Counted from the first letter of the stretch, positions 54,401 through 63,269 are shown. The stretch is 64,000 nt of DNA from Nitrospira sp. (GCA_022843785.1 JALHMZ010000009.1:62001-126000); one strand, 5' to 3'. Notes: generated by a model not told the origin, from the letters alone. Numbers and translations: made by a program.

Positions 54401-57400
54401 AGAAGGAGAGTCATCACGGCGATCTGGCCGTCACCGGCGACGAGAAGACCGTGGAACGGGCCTTCGTGCTCAACACCACCGACTATCTGGTGAGTCTGCC
54501 CATCCGCGAGAGCCACTACAAAGGGCTGAGCGTCGCGTCGGCGGATAAGCTCGCCGAAACCCTCTTCTATTATGACGGGACAGGGACCGGCACCTGCACG
54601 GCAACGCCGACGGGGAGCCAAACCACCGTGACCAAGGGCAAGCTCACCAAGACCGAACGCTGGCTAAAGGACGGCACCAACCCTGTGAGCGGGATGGAAT
54701 ACGATTCGACCACCGGCGTGCTGCTCTGTAGCCGGGATCCGCTCGGCAACAAGACCACCCTCACCTACGATCCGACGAAGACCTTTCTGCTCACCGCCAC
54801 CAATCAGCTCGGCCACGTGACTACGACGGTCTATTACGGCGTCAATGGTGAGGCGATTCCGACCAGCACCGGATTCTATGGCGCGGTCAAGAGCGTGACG
54901 GATCCAAACAGCAAAGTCCTGAGTCACGAGTATGATGCGTTGGGGCGGAGAACGAAGACCACGGCCCCGGATGGCCTCATCACCACGATGACCTATCCGA
55001 CTCTCGCTGAGTTTGGAGTGATCGGCACGCAAAAGCTCAGCACCAGCACGAGCGGCGCGAGCCTCCCTGCCGCGCTGACGAGCAGTACCTTCTTCGATGG
55101 ATTAGGCCGTACGTTTAAGAAGGAGACCAGTGGCCCGAATGGAACCACGCTTGTCACCGAGACTCAGTACGATGTGAAGGGGCAGGCGTTTCGCACCAGC
55201 CTTCCGTATTTCAAAACGACCGAATCCGTCACAAATCGCTGGCGCACCATGACCTACGATGCCCTGGGCCGCGTGACCCAAGTGACGCATCCCGATACGT
55301 TGGGCGGCACGCCACTCACCAGCAAGACCTGCTATGCCCCCTTCGTCACTGTGACCGTGGATGCCAGCGGCTCGCGAAAACGGGAGGTCAAGGACGCCTA
55401 TGGCCGCGTGGTGACCATTCAAGAGCACAACGCCCTCTACACCACCTGTACACCCGCCGATGATCCTGGCGGCGTCTATGCGACGACGACCTATACCTAC
55501 GATCTCCTGGGCAATCTGACCAAAGTGGTGGATGCCCTGGGGAACCGCACCACCATGCGGTACGACACGCTCGGACGGAAGCTCGCCATGTCGGACCCCG
55601 ACATGAGCACCAATGGGACCACCACCTGCGCGGATCTCACCGCCGTGAATCCGAATGCGACGTATCCCTGGTATGCGGCTCCCTGCTGGAACTATCAGTA
55701 CGATGCCTCGGGGAATCTCACCCGGCAGACCGATGCCAAGGATCAGCATCTCTGGTTCCGGTATGACGGGCTCAATCGGCGTACGCAAAAAGACTTCACC
55801 ACGCAAAAGGCGCAAGGCAGCGGGGACGTCGTCTATGTCTATGACGACTCCGTTACGACCTTTAATCGGAAGGGCCGTCTCAAACAAGTTACCGATGTCG
55901 CGACGAACGTGACCTTTGAATACGATGCGATGGGCCGGATCAGCAAGAGCACCAAAGTGATGGATGGCACCACCTATGTGACGACGAGTGGGTATGACGG
56001 TTTAGGCCGCTTGAAAGAAGTGACCTATCCCACGGCTACCCCCAAGACGGTGGAGTATCTCTACACCGGGCCAGCCTTGGAGAAGGTGCAAGATAAGGCA
56101 GGCAGTGGCACCACCATTTATGCGGCCTATTCCAATTACACCTCGCAGGGCCAGGCTCAAACGATCACCTATGGCAACGGCGTGGTGACCACCCATACCT
56201 ATGCCGATCCGGCGCATCCGACCTGCGTGCCGGCCAATACCTTTAAGCTCTGTACGCTCAAGACCCAGAAGGGGACGAATCCCGTTCTCCAAGACCTGAC
56301 CTATACCTTCACGGCCGAGGGCAATGTGGATCTGATCCAAGATCCACTCAACGGCAATCAGGCCTTCGGCTACGATCTGCAGGACCGGCTCACCAGTGCC
56401 AGCGGGCCGTATGGGGCCGGCGGGGTCCCTGCGACGCTCACCTATAACTATAACCAGATTGGGAACATGCTCACGAATTCGCAGGTGGGGACCTATACTT
56501 ATCCCACCAGTGGTGCGGGCGTGGTGCGGCCGCATGCGGTCACGGCGGCTGGATCCAATACCTACACCTACGACAAAAACGGCAACATGCTCACGGGCGC
56601 GGGGCGGACGTATACGTGGAACCTCGAGAACAAGCCGCTGACCACGGTACAAGGCGGCACCACCACGACGTTTGTCTATGACGGCGATGGTGGACGGGTG
56701 AAGAAGATCGTGGGCAGCACGACAACACGGTATATCAGTAAGATCTACGAGTGTGACAATGCGAACTGCACCCGTTTCATCTGGGCGGGGAGCACCCGGA
56801 TTGCCACCATTGCCGTGACCAGTGGGACGATCCATTACTGGCACGGGGATCATCTGGGCAGTTCCAGTGTGGTAACGGATAGCACAGGGGCCAAGGTTCA
56901 GACGGTCGCCTATTATCCCTACGGCGGGACGCGCGCGAATCAGAGTTTCTCCACCCCGGCCGTGGATGTGCCGTATAAGTACACGGGCAAAGAGCTCGAC
57001 AACACCGGGCTCTATTACTACGAGGCCCGGTACTATGATCCCACGCTGGGCCGGTTCATCAGCCCGGATACGATTGTCCCGAACCAATATGATCCGCAGT
57101 CTCTCAACCGCTATGCCTATGTCCGGAACAATCCGCTCCGGTATACCGATCCCACGGGGCATTTCTTCGACGACATCGTCGACTTCTTTGAGGGCATCGG
57201 GGAGAACATTCTCAGGCCCTTCAATGAGGGCATCAAGATTGCGAAGGATATTTGGCATAAACCCCTTCGACTTATCTCGCCGATATACTACTACGGAGAA
57301 ATTCCCTATCGCGCCATTGCTTCAGACCCTCTACTCAGGGCAGCAGGGTTGGGGGAAGAGCTCGATGCGGGCTTGCGGGGCCTCCAAAAGTTTAGGGACT

Positions 57401-58017
57401 CATCCACCGGTCGATACATCGATGCGGGGGTTATTGTCGCCGGCTCCGCCATTGCTACGTTCTATTGCGGGGGGTGTGGCACACTCGCGACGCTTCCATA
57501 TTTGGGGACGATCACGACGCAAGCGGTCTTTCTTGGTGCCGCGATTGGATCGGCCTCCGGCCTCGCACAAGCAGCATTTACTGGTGGCGATCCGTTCCAA
57601 GCCGCGGCCCTAGGGGGTCTGATGGGCGCCGCAGGCGCAGCGATTGGAGGTGGAGTGACCTCGACACTTAAGACCGCATTCTCAGCAAACTCGGCATTAC
57701 TAGGTGGTGTGGACAGCAGTCTCTCCATTGTTCTATCAAAAGGGGTCGCTCCGGTTGTAGGCTCGGTTGTAGGCAGTTCCATTGGGGAAGGGCTTAAGGC
57801 TGCCGCAGTAGGCAAAAATATCGGTAAGGGGTTTGGATTGGGAGCTGTAGGTGGGGCTTTTGGAGGTGCAATGGGGGTGACCTTCGGTGGGGATCTCATG
57901 AAGGTCTATGGGGAGGCTGGTGGTTATGTTGAGCGGGGGATAAGGGGCGTCACACGACAGACTATCGATGGCGCTTTTGATTGGACCGGCGGCTGGTTCG
58001 CGGAGCAGACACAATAA
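51442..58017 (+). CDS. Large secreted SpvB/FG-GAP/RHS-repeat protein
   Basis: From the ATG at 51442 (AAAGGAG ~8 bases upstream) the product has ~2191 residues. Residues ~1-27 are a signal peptide. A SpvB/TcaC-like N-terminal domain follows (GSIPIEIPPGRNGMQPNVVLAY). Residues ~330-791 are seven tandem 66-residue repeats, each with a DMNGDG calcium-binding FG-GAP/VCBS loop. The rest up to ~1900 is an RHS/YD shell with many YDxxGxL units, closed by RYYDPTLGRFISPD and the DPTGH boundary. The ~285-residue tail is hydrophobic and glycine-rich, with no recognised toxin motif. A GTG/ATG further upstream (51223) is open but lacks a site. Confidence 0.88.
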   Translation: MRRLLIFVLVLAIGHTPFATSLSFAKETDGDVPLTGISASLQPDPFTGILTGSIPIEIPPGRNGMQPNVVLAYESAGGNGWVGMGWKLEMGAIERQTRWGVLYQPTTQEELDGKVYTIRLDGVSTDLVQDAIDPLLYHEKIKGSFLRIKKLSADGTTGWEITDKKGTKYKFGTGTTTRIQGTVGSLGTQIFKWCLERVEDRDGNYMTMTFTGDQGQGYLSQIDYTGNGATAPTNQVKFYLEDRTDKPAMYISSFAITTAKRLKTIEVKASGVLVWAYAIQYSQSSTSSNSLLQNIQQFGKDAVLNGAGSISAGTSIPPTTFGYQGGPSGFQSPQNWGSATALGDPVDAFPRRSGTTGDLTRLVDMNGDGRLDYVAHYNYTTGQYGLWVLLNNGSGFNAPQNWGTATALSKSENGFPRWSGTSGDYTGLVDMNGDGRPDYVAHYNYTTGQYGLWVLLNNGSGFNAPQNWGTATALGDSVDAFPRRSGTSGDLTGLVDMNGDGRPDYVAHYNYTTGQYGLWVLLNNGSGFNAPQNWGTATALGQSENGFPRWSGTSGDYTGLVDMNGDGRPDYVAHYNYTTGQYGLWVLLNNGSGFNAPQNWGTATALSKSENAFPRWSGTSGDYTGLVDMNGDGRPDYVAHYNYTTGQYGLWVLLNNGSGFNAPQNWGTATALSKSENGFPRWSGTSGDYTGLVDMNDDGRPDYVAHYNYTTGQYGLWVLLNNGSGFNAPQNWGTATALSKSENGFPRWSGTSGDYTGLADMNGDGQPDYVAHYNYTTSQYGLWVLPNTIMAPDLLTKVANGLGGSTTIQYQSSTTYTNTQLSYPVQTVSVLTTCDNWNSTTSICAGNASTTTYSYSGGYHHIGEREFRGFKTVAVTSPGATDADKTVTTTWFHQGNEVNPVDTEDPGLANGYMKGQPYRVEVRRKSDSLLYAKTETTYHTDRIGADTTAPWFTPPAQVDSSVCEGGPCKSTRVTFAAADYDAYGNLQKESHHGDLAVTGDEKTVERAFVLNTTDYLVSLPIRESHYKGLSVASADKLAETLFYYDGTGTGTCTATPTGSQTTVTKGKLTKTERWLKDGTNPVSGMEYDSTTGVLLCSRDPLGNKTTLTYDPTKTFLLTATNQLGHVTTTVYYGVNGEAIPTSTGFYGAVKSVTDPNSKVLSHEYDALGRRTKTTAPDGLITTMTYPTLAEFGVIGTQKLSTSTSGASLPAALTSSTFFDGLGRTFKKETSGPNGTTLVTETQYDVKGQAFRTSLPYFKTTESVTNRWRTMTYDALGRVTQVTHPDTLGGTPLTSKTCYAPFVTVTVDASGSRKREVKDAYGRVVTIQEHNALYTTCTPADDPGGVYATTTYTYDLLGNLTKVVDALGNRTTMRYDTLGRKLAMSDPDMSTNGTTTCADLTAVNPNATYPWYAAPCWNYQYDASGNLTRQTDAKDQHLWFRYDGLNRRTQKDFTTQKAQGSGDVVYVYDDSVTTFNRKGRLKQVTDVATNVTFEYDAMGRISKSTKVMDGTTYVTTSGYDGLGRLKEVTYPTATPKTVEYLYTGPALEKVQDKAGSGTTIYAAYSNYTSQGQAQTITYGNGVVTTHTYADPAHPTCVPANTFKLCTLKTQKGTNPVLQDLTYTFTAEGNVDLIQDPLNGNQAFGYDLQDRLTSASGPYGAGGVPATLTYNYNQIGNMLTNSQVGTYTYPTSGAGVVRPHAVTAAGSNTYTYDKNGNMLTGAGRTYTWNLENKPLTTVQGGTTTTFVYDGDGGRVKKIVGSTTTRYISKIYECDNANCTRFIWAGSTRIATIAVTSGTIHYWHGDHLGSSSVVTDSTGAKVQTVAYYPYGGTRANQSFSTPAVDVPYKYTGKELDNTGLYYYEARYYDPTLGRFISPDTIVPNQYDPQSLNRYAYVRNNPLRYTDPTGHFFDDIVDFFEGIGENILRPFNEGIKIAKDIWHKPLRLISPIYYYGEIPYRAIASDPLLRAAGLGEELDAGLRGLQKFRDSSTGRYIDAGVIVAGSAIATFYCGGCGTLATLPYLGTITTQAVFLGAAIGSASGLAQAAFTGGDPFQAAALGGLMGAAGAAIGGGVTSTLKTAFSANSALLGGVDSSLSIVLSKGVAPVVGSVVGSSIGEGLKAAAVGKNIGKGFGLGAVGGAFGGAMGVTFGGDLMKVYGEAGGYVERGIRGVTRQTIDGAFDWTGGWFAEQTQ
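52429..53814 (+). repeat. Seven tandem 198-bp coding repeats (66 residues each)
   Basis: Units start with FNAPQNWGTATAL and end with GLWVLLNNGSG. Units 2-6 differ at only a few positions, mainly in the KSENGFP versus DSVDAFP segment, while units 1 and 7 are more diverged at their outer edges. High DNA identity suggests recent expansion and ongoing copy-number change. Confidence 0.92.
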
Positions 58018-58030
58018 TTAACAAAGGGGA

Positions 58031-58186
58031 GTGAGACAGCTTTCAGAGACTACGAATTGCGGAGACGGAGATTCAGACTCTGAAACCTATCTTGTGTCGT
58101 GTGCTTATGTGCACTACTCCATTGGAATGAGTGATGTCCTCGTTGACGAGGCCCAGTATTCTTGCTACGTGAACACTAAGGTCTAG
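58031..58186 (+). CDS. Possible small ORF directly after the RHS gene
   Basis: A GTG at 58031 opens 51 codons rich in Ser, Asp, Tyr and Cys, ending KV. The purine run AAAGGGGA touches the GTG, so initiation there is not convincing. It could be an immunity-type gene, a remnant of the toxin tip or chance. The rest of the gap to 58460 holds no gene that I can support. Confidence 0.2.
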   Translation: MRQLSETTNCGDGDSDSETYLVSCAYVHYSIGMSDVLVDEAQYSCYVNTKV

Positions 58187-58356
58187 CGGGGGAGTGAGCA
58201 GCACTCCTCCGCCAACCTCCTTCCAAAGAAGTTCTCAACAATTTCCGTTCATTGCTCTCCTGCACCTAGCCAATACAGGATTCACATCGGCCGTTGTGCA
58301 TCTCATGCAGCAGACTGATCGCTTCTGAATTTCCCGCACTCATCTCTTGTGAAACC

Positions 58357-58380
58357 CAATCCCCCCATTTGACGGGATTG
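58357..58380. promoter_or_regulatory. Inverted-repeat motif C upstream of the pilin gene
   Basis: CAATCCC (58357-58363) and GGGATTG (58374-58380) are a perfect seven-base inverted repeat around CCCATTTGAC. It lies 80 bp before the pilin start. The CCCATTTG-A/T-CGGGATTG core is almost identical to that of motif B. Confidence 0.55.
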
Positions 58381-58460
58381 TAGCGCCTCGCGGTTTTCGC
58401 TAGCCTCCCGGTTGTCGGCTCCCTGTCCTCACCTGAATCGATTTACGAAGGAGGCGCAGC

Positions 58461-59069
58461 ATGCCAGAGCACAATCGGAAAGAATACGGTTTCACCCTCA
58501 TCGAGCTGATGATCGTCGTCGCGATTATCGGCATCCTGGCGGCCATCGCCATTCCAAATTTCTTGTCGTATCAACTCAAGTCGAAGACCATTGAGGCCAA
58601 GACCAACCTGGCCGGCATCAAGACAGCTGAGCTGACCTTTGCGGCCGATCGCTCCTGCTACTTGTCGGTGCAAAACAGCGGCTGGCCCGGAATCATTCCA
58701 GCCAATGGCGCGCAGGTGCCCTGGCCTTCGGCTGCGGCGCAGCCCTCACCGGGCTCGCTCTGTGTGAATCCTGTGACCGGCGGACCGGCGTCGGCGGTGG
58801 GGACGTTCGGCGATGTGGGATTTTCACCATCGGGACACGTTCGCTACAACTATCATCTCGCGGCAAGCCAGACACGCACCCCGGCGCCCGGACCGGTGAC
58901 GAACGGCTGTCCCGGTTGGCCGGCACCGATCACGTCCGGCGCGGCGACTGGTCCGACGACCGGATTTCTTGCGCAGGCAGTCAGCGACCTCGATGGCGAT
59001 GGAAGGCGTGGTGGATTCATGGTGTCGGAGGTGAGCCATGTGGTCGATTGTGCCCCGAATGTGTATTAG
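58461..59069 (+). CDS. pilA: Type IV pilin (PilA-like)
   Basis: The 202-residue pilin has a short basic leader (cleavage KEYG before FTLIELMIVVAIIGILAAIAIPNFLSYQLKSKTIEAKTNL), the classical type IVa N-terminus with Glu at +5. The globular part has two or more Cys pairs, GDVGFSPSGHVRYNYHL and a C-terminal DLDGDGRRGGFMVSE segment. AAGGAGG lies ~7 bases before the ATG. PilG/H/I genes follow. The TAG is immediately followed by a repeat element. Confidence 0.92.
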   Translation: MPEHNRKEYGFTLIELMIVVAIIGILAAIAIPNFLSYQLKSKTIEAKTNLAGIKTAELTFAADRSCYLSVQNSGWPGIIPANGAQVPWPSAAAQPSPGSLCVNPVTGGPASAVGTFGDVGFSPSGHVRYNYHLAASQTRTPAPGPVTNGCPGWPAPITSGAATGPTTGFLAQAVSDLDGDGRRGGFMVSEVSHVVDCAPNVY

Positions 59070-59237
59070 CAGGATGTTGAAAAAGTCCGCCAGCTTTGTT
59101 CTCGCATCGCTCAGAGGCTCAACGTACGGCGGGGAGTACGATTCGCCCCTTCGCTCGCTGCGGCCTTGCCTGTGGAACGGGGCGTCTTGGCGCACCGGGG
59201 TGGGCGGGTGAGAATAGCAGCCTTTTTGACCATCCTG
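59070..59237 (+). repeat. Interspersed 3'-end repeat element, copy 2
   Basis: Starts CAGGATGTTGAAAAAGTCCG right after the pilin TAG and ends CTTTTTGACCATCCTG. Internal blocks TTCTCGCATCGCTCAGAGGC and CACCGGGGTGGGCGGGTGAG match the copies at 11414 and 63802. It has no coding capacity. Confidence 0.9.
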
Positions 59238-59306
59238 CGGGGCATCCGATGATTGAGTTACGGTATTCGCCAATCGGGTGCGGTCTCTAGAGTCAGGAGT
59301 GCAGTT

Positions 59307-60314
59307 GTGATCTCTGCTTCATCCGGACAATCGGACCCGCTGTGTTCTCCGACACGTGTTTCTTCAGGGGCGACGCCTGTTCGTGTCTTCGCCGCGAATC
59401 TGTACAGCTTCCGAGTCCGGCCTGTGTTGATGATCGGGCTTCCACTGTGCCTGCTGCTGAGTCTGATTGTCTGGATTCGGCAGGAATTGGAACATCGTAT
59501 CGGCGGCGTCGCGCAGACTCGTGAGCAGCTGCGCCTTCTGCCCCGTGGGGACGTACTCAAAGCGGCGTTGCTGGGGTATCACCATCTCGGCGCGGATGTG
59601 CTGTGGCTGCAAGTCGTTCAAGTGCTGGGTCAGAAGGAAGTGCCGCCGCCGGATTATGAATGGGCCTACCACGCACTCGATGTCATCACGACGCTCGACC
59701 CACACTATGTCTATGTCTACGATGCCGGCGGGCTTGTCTTGGCCGAATTGGCCGGACAGGTCGACTGGAGCAATCGGTTACTCAAGAAAGGATTGGCCGC
59801 CAATCCCGAGGCGTGGCGCCTGGCCTTTCAGCTGGGGTTCAATCACTTCTTTCACCTGCATGACTATCGCGCTGCTGCTGACTATATGGCGGTGGCGGCC
59901 AAGCTTCCCGGACGGCCTGGCTATGTGCCGGAGTTGGCAGCGCGGCTCTACGCAGAGGCTAAGCATCCGGACCTGGCCCTTCAATTACTCGCCTCGGTGC
60001 GGCAGTCCGCGAACGATCCGATCGTCATCGCGGCGCTGGATCGCCGACGCGATGAAGTCTTCATCGAGCGGGATCTGGCGGTGATCGAACAAGCGGCCGC
60101 CCGCTACTGGGAGCGGTATGGCCGGTACCCTACGGCACTTTCGGCCCTGGTGGAAGAACATCTGCTCGATCGGATTCCCGTTGAACCGTTCGGCGGAACG
60201 TATGACCTGGATGCGGAAACGGGACAGGTGCGGAGTTCGACGCATCCCCGCCGGCTTCGGCTTTTTCGTCCGGATGAGATGCAGCCGTTTACCAGTGCTG
60301 CGGCCTTGCCATGA
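59307..60314 (+). CDS. pilG: PilG-like membrane-anchored TPR protein
   Basis: The GTG at 59307 has an AGGAG about seven bases upstream; an earlier TTG (59253) would begin in the repeat element. The ~335-residue product has a membrane helix (VLMIGLPLCLLLSLIVWI) and an extracytoplasmic helical domain with TPR-like motifs (AANPEAWRLAFQLGFNHFFHLHDYRAAADYM). It overlaps the ABC ATPase gene by four bases. The position between a pilin and an ABC pair matches the Myxococcus pilG-pilH-pilI arrangement next to pilA, from which the name is inferred. Confidence 0.65.
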   Translation: MISASSGQSDPLCSPTRVSSGATPVRVFAANLYSFRVRPVLMIGLPLCLLLSLIVWIRQELEHRIGGVAQTREQLRLLPRGDVLKAALLGYHHLGADVLWLQVVQVLGQKEVPPPDYEWAYHALDVITTLDPHYVYVYDAGGLVLAELAGQVDWSNRLLKKGLAANPEAWRLAFQLGFNHFFHLHDYRAAADYMAVAAKLPGRPGYVPELAARLYAEAKHPDLALQLLASVRQSANDPIVIAALDRRRDEVFIERDLAVIEQAAARYWERYGRYPTALSALVEEHLLDRIPVEPFGGTYDLDAETGQVRSSTHPRRLRLFRPDEMQPFTSAAALP

Positions 60315-61117
60315 CTGCTTTCACTAGTGCGCTCCGCACCGTCGATTTGTGCAAGTCCTTTTCCAAAGGACTCTGGAGCCGTCCCGTGCCGGTGCTCGAT
60401 CGTATCAACCTCGATGTCCGGCAAGGCGAGACGTTCGGATTACTGGGCCCGAACGGTGCGGGCAAGACGACGACGATGCGGGTGGCATTGGGGTTGATCC
60501 ATCCGTCCGCCGGCGAGGTTCGGATTTTCAACCGGTCTGCCCAAGAGTGGGAAGCGAGAACGCGGGTAGGGTTTCTCTCAGAAGCACCCTACCTCCATGA
60601 CCATCTGACGGCGGAAGGATGTTTGAGATTCTTCGGGCAGCTCTGCGAGATGGACGGCATTGGCCTGGCCCGGCGAGTCGGAGTGCTGCTGGAATTGGTC
60701 GGGTTAGAGGGGGCGCGCAACCGCAGGCTACGGACGTTCTCCAAAGGGATGCTGCAGCGGGTGGCGATCGCCCAGGCCATGATCAACGATCCGGACCTTC
60801 TCTTGCTGGACGAACCGATGTCCGGACTGGATCCGATCGGACGGCGCGAGATGCGCCAGGTGTTGCTGCGTCTGAGCAGGCAGGGCAAGACGATCGTGAT
60901 GAGCTCTCATCTGCTTCACGATGTCGAATTGTTGTGCGATCGGGCTGCGATCCTCTCTCACGGTCGAGTCGCTGCAGTGGTGGCGGTCAAGAGGCTGCCG
61001 AGCGACGACGCAGCTCCTAGAGATGGTCGGGGTTTGGGTGTTGCGCACCAGGAAGGGAGCCAGACCCCTGTCTCCGCCCTTGAAGCGCTGTATTGCAGCG
61101 TCGTGGGAGAGAAGTGA
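60311..61117 (+). CDS. pilH: ABC transporter ATPase, PilH-like
   Basis: The 268-residue ATPase has Walker A GPNGAGKTTT, the signature LRTFSKGMLQRVAIAQ and Walker B LLLLDEPMSG, with a switch His in SSHLLHDV. The C-terminal ~30 residues look less conserved. It overlaps the PilG-like gene by four bases (ATGA). With the next permease it should form an exporter linked to type IV pilus biogenesis, as in the PilGHI system; that role is inferred from context. Confidence 0.85.
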   Translation: MTAFTSALRTVDLCKSFSKGLWSRPVPVLDRINLDVRQGETFGLLGPNGAGKTTTMRVALGLIHPSAGEVRIFNRSAQEWEARTRVGFLSEAPYLHDHLTAEGCLRFFGQLCEMDGIGLARRVGVLLELVGLEGARNRRLRTFSKGMLQRVAIAQAMINDPDLLLLDEPMSGLDPIGRREMRQVLLRLSRQGKTIVMSSHLLHDVELLCDRAAILSHGRVAAVVAVKRLPSDDAAPRDGRGLGVAHQEGSQTPVSALEALYCSVVGEK

Positions 61118-61128
61118 GAGGGCGTGGC

Positions 61129-61893
61129 ATGAGAGGACTGAGCGCTATCGCCTGGACGACGGTTCAAGAATACCTGCGCGACAAATTGCTCTACGGCGGG
61201 GCGATTGTCGGCCTCTTGCTGGTTGCCGGGTCCACCCTCTTGTCTCGGCTGACCGTCGGCGATCCCGATCGGGTGATGCTCGACCTGGGCCTGGGAGCCG
61301 TTCAGTTCTTCAACACCGTCGCCGCAGTCTTTCTTGGGATCGGGCTCATTGGACGTGAAATGGATCGCCGCACGGTGCATCTGATCCTGGCGAAGCCGAT
61401 GCCGCGCTCACGGCTGATCCTTGGCAAGTATCTAGGACTCTCCCTGACGCTGGCTCTCAATGTGATAGTACTCGGTCTGCCGTTGATCCTGATGCTTGTG
61501 ATGCTGGATGTGCCGGTGACGCTCAGTCTCTGGCAAGCGGTGGCCTTGATCTATGCCGAAACGGCCGTGGTGATGTGCGTGGCGCTGCTCTGCTCGACGT
61601 TCACGACGGCGACGCTCGGCGCGATATTCACCCTGGCGTTCTACGTGATCGGTCACAGTGTAACGTACGTACGGGCGTTCGCGGACAAGCTCGAAGGAGT
61701 TGCCCGTACCGCGGTCAAAGGATTCACGTATCTCTATCCGGATTTAGAGTATTTCAATCTCAAGGGCCATGTGCCGTACCACCAAACTCTGGCTGCCTCG
61801 GACTTCACGCTGGTGCTGGGCTATGCCGGTGCCTACATGGCCTGTCTATTGTTTGCCGCTACCGTAATCTTCGAGCGGCGCGACTTTGTCTGA
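61129..61893 (+). CDS. pilI: ABC transporter permease, PilI-like
   Basis: The ATG at 61129 gives ~254 residues with about six membrane helices and the ABC-2 permease pattern: LSAIAWTTVQEYLRDKLLYGGAIVGLLL, GLIGREMDRRTVHLILAKPMPRSRLILGKYLGLSLTLAL. It follows the ATPase gene by 11 bp. An earlier start at 61093 overlaps the ATPase. It completes the pilG-H-I set. Confidence 0.85.
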   Translation: MRGLSAIAWTTVQEYLRDKLLYGGAIVGLLLVAGSTLLSRLTVGDPDRVMLDLGLGAVQFFNTVAAVFLGIGLIGREMDRRTVHLILAKPMPRSRLILGKYLGLSLTLALNVIVLGLPLILMLVMLDVPVTLSLWQAVALIYAETAVVMCVALLCSTFTTATLGAIFTLAFYVIGHSVTYVRAFADKLEGVARTAVKGFTYLYPDLEYFNLKGHVPYHQTLAASDFTLVLGYAGAYMACLLFAATVIFERRDFV

Positions 61894-61953
61894 GGCTGGA
61901 CCGGTCTTCTCCCTTCACTGTCGATCACATCCGCAAGCTCCTTCGGGCATGAA

Positions 61954-62445
61954 TTACGGCACAGAGGCAGGCATATCGTTTGGAAATACAGGGCGTTGGG
62001 TTGTCTGGTCCAGCGACGGGCGCGCAGGGCAGGGTGGAGCGCTAAGCGGATTGAAAGGGTTCAACCCAGGGTGGCAGGGCTGGGTGCCCGGTGCCGGCGG
62101 AGGCGCGGTCGTTGCCGCTTCCGGGGACATACTTGCGCTATTGAGGTCGTAAGAAGGCATGGTGGCGTCTGCGACCGGAGATGGTTCCATCGGAAAAGCC
62201 GTCACAGGCTCGGAAAATGGTGGTGCGGCAGAATGAGGAGCGTACGAGGGAATCGAGGGGACCTCGCCTGTAATCTGGACCGGCGAGGACTGAATCGGAA
62301 TGCACGGTCCGAGCTGCGCGGTATTGTCCGTATAGGTCACGGCACCGGAATTCGTACGGCATTGATACAGCGGTCCTGCCTGAATAGGTACCCCATTCAA
62401 TAGAATTACCACGCATGCAGCGCTGGCGAAGGTGATAGGCGTCAT
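61954..62445 (-). CDS. Exported DUF4124-like, proline-rich protein
   Basis: From the ATG at 62445 the ~163-residue product has a signal peptide (FASAACVVILLNGVPIQAG), a short DUF4124-like N-terminal part (LYQCRTNSGAVTYTDN, as in many envelope proteins with a [YV]xCxDxxGxxxYxD motif) and a long low-complexity Pro/Ser/Ala-rich tail. Its function is unknown. It is convergent with the PilI-like gene and lies downstream of the LuxR gene on the same strand. Confidence 0.65.
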   Translation of the reverse strand: MTPITFASAACVVILLNGVPIQAGPLYQCRTNSGAVTYTDNTAQLGPCIPIQSSPVQITGEVPSIPSYAPHSAAPPFSEPVTAFPMEPSPVADATMPSYDLNSASMSPEAATTAPPPAPGTQPCHPGLNPFNPLSAPPCPARPSLDQTTQRPVFPNDMPASVP

Positions 62446-62538
62446 ATGAACCACCGGCCTCACATACGAGAGGTAGGGCCCAGCCACGTCTGAGCGATCG
62501 TTATCCGGGCAAGAGACCTCCGGCTATGCCGCTCCAAC

Positions 62539-63213
62539 CTATGTGAGAACGTTGGAGTCACATTCGGATCGAGTAGGCTCTTGAGACTGGTTGATCGGAT
62601 GTGCTGCGCCAGCCAAACGGGCGACCACACCGGCTCTGGTGGTGGCTTTGACTTTTATCATGATCGCCCGGACATATTCTTTGATGGTATGCGCGCTGAG
62701 ACGGAGTTCCACTGCCATCTCTTTATTGGTCAGCCCACGCATCAGGCCATGGGCTACGGATTCCTGCCGGGCGGTCAGCTGGGGAGGCGGTACCGTGTCC
62801 TCAGCGGCGCGCGGAGCTTCGGCAAGGAGCATTTCAAGCACGATCAACAGTCTGTGGGACGGAGGAGTGCTCCATTCGGGAATGATAAATCCGCCCACCT
62901 CGATTCGGTGGTGGGTTGTCAGGATCATGCGATGGATTTGCACGGCCGCCCATTCGGTTGGCGAGGAACAACGGCGGCGAGCGATCTCGATGGTGTCACA
63001 CAGGCCTTGAATGATGGGCGGGAGGCGGTCCACCGATGGAAGATTACTTTCCGCTCGATCCAAACGGCCCAATATCTGCCGGGCGGTGGGTGTGAGGTAG
63101 AGCAATTCATGCCTGGCCGAAAGAAGGATGATGCTGGGATTCATCTGCCGTGTCGATTGGAGGCTGCCGTTATTCTGCGAGTGTAATTGGGAGTATGTGG
63201 CTACTGTGTGCAT
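62539..63213 (-). CDS. LuxR-family transcriptional regulator
   Basis: The ATG at 63213 has GGAGG nine bases upstream. The ~224-residue product has an N-terminal part of unknown ligand (PAS-like in length) and a C-terminal LuxR/NarL helix-turn-helix: LTARQESVAHGLMRGLTNKEMAVELRLSAHTIKEYVRAIMIKVKATTRAGVVARL. No receiver domain is seen. It sits at the end of the pilus/RHS island and diverges from the PilZ-like gene, so it is the best local candidate for control of the shared inverted-repeat motifs. That link is unproven. Confidence 0.85.
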   Translation of the reverse strand: MHTVATYSQLHSQNNGSLQSTRQMNPSIILLSARHELLYLTPTARQILGRLDRAESNLPSVDRLPPIIQGLCDTIEIARRRCSSPTEWAAVQIHRMILTTHHRIEVGGFIIPEWSTPPSHRLLIVLEMLLAEAPRAAEDTVPPPQLTARQESVAHGLMRGLTNKEMAVELRLSAHTIKEYVRAIMIKVKATTRAGVVARLAGAAHPINQSQEPTRSECDSNVLT

Positions 63214-63269
63214 AGTTCTCAACCTCCATCATGTTGGAACTCTCCAGTGGCATCAGGATATCAATAGTA

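Noticed and set aside
56002..57258. 418-codon minus-strand frame in the RHS gene
   Set aside because: Shadow of the repetitive RHS coding sequence; no start site or motif.
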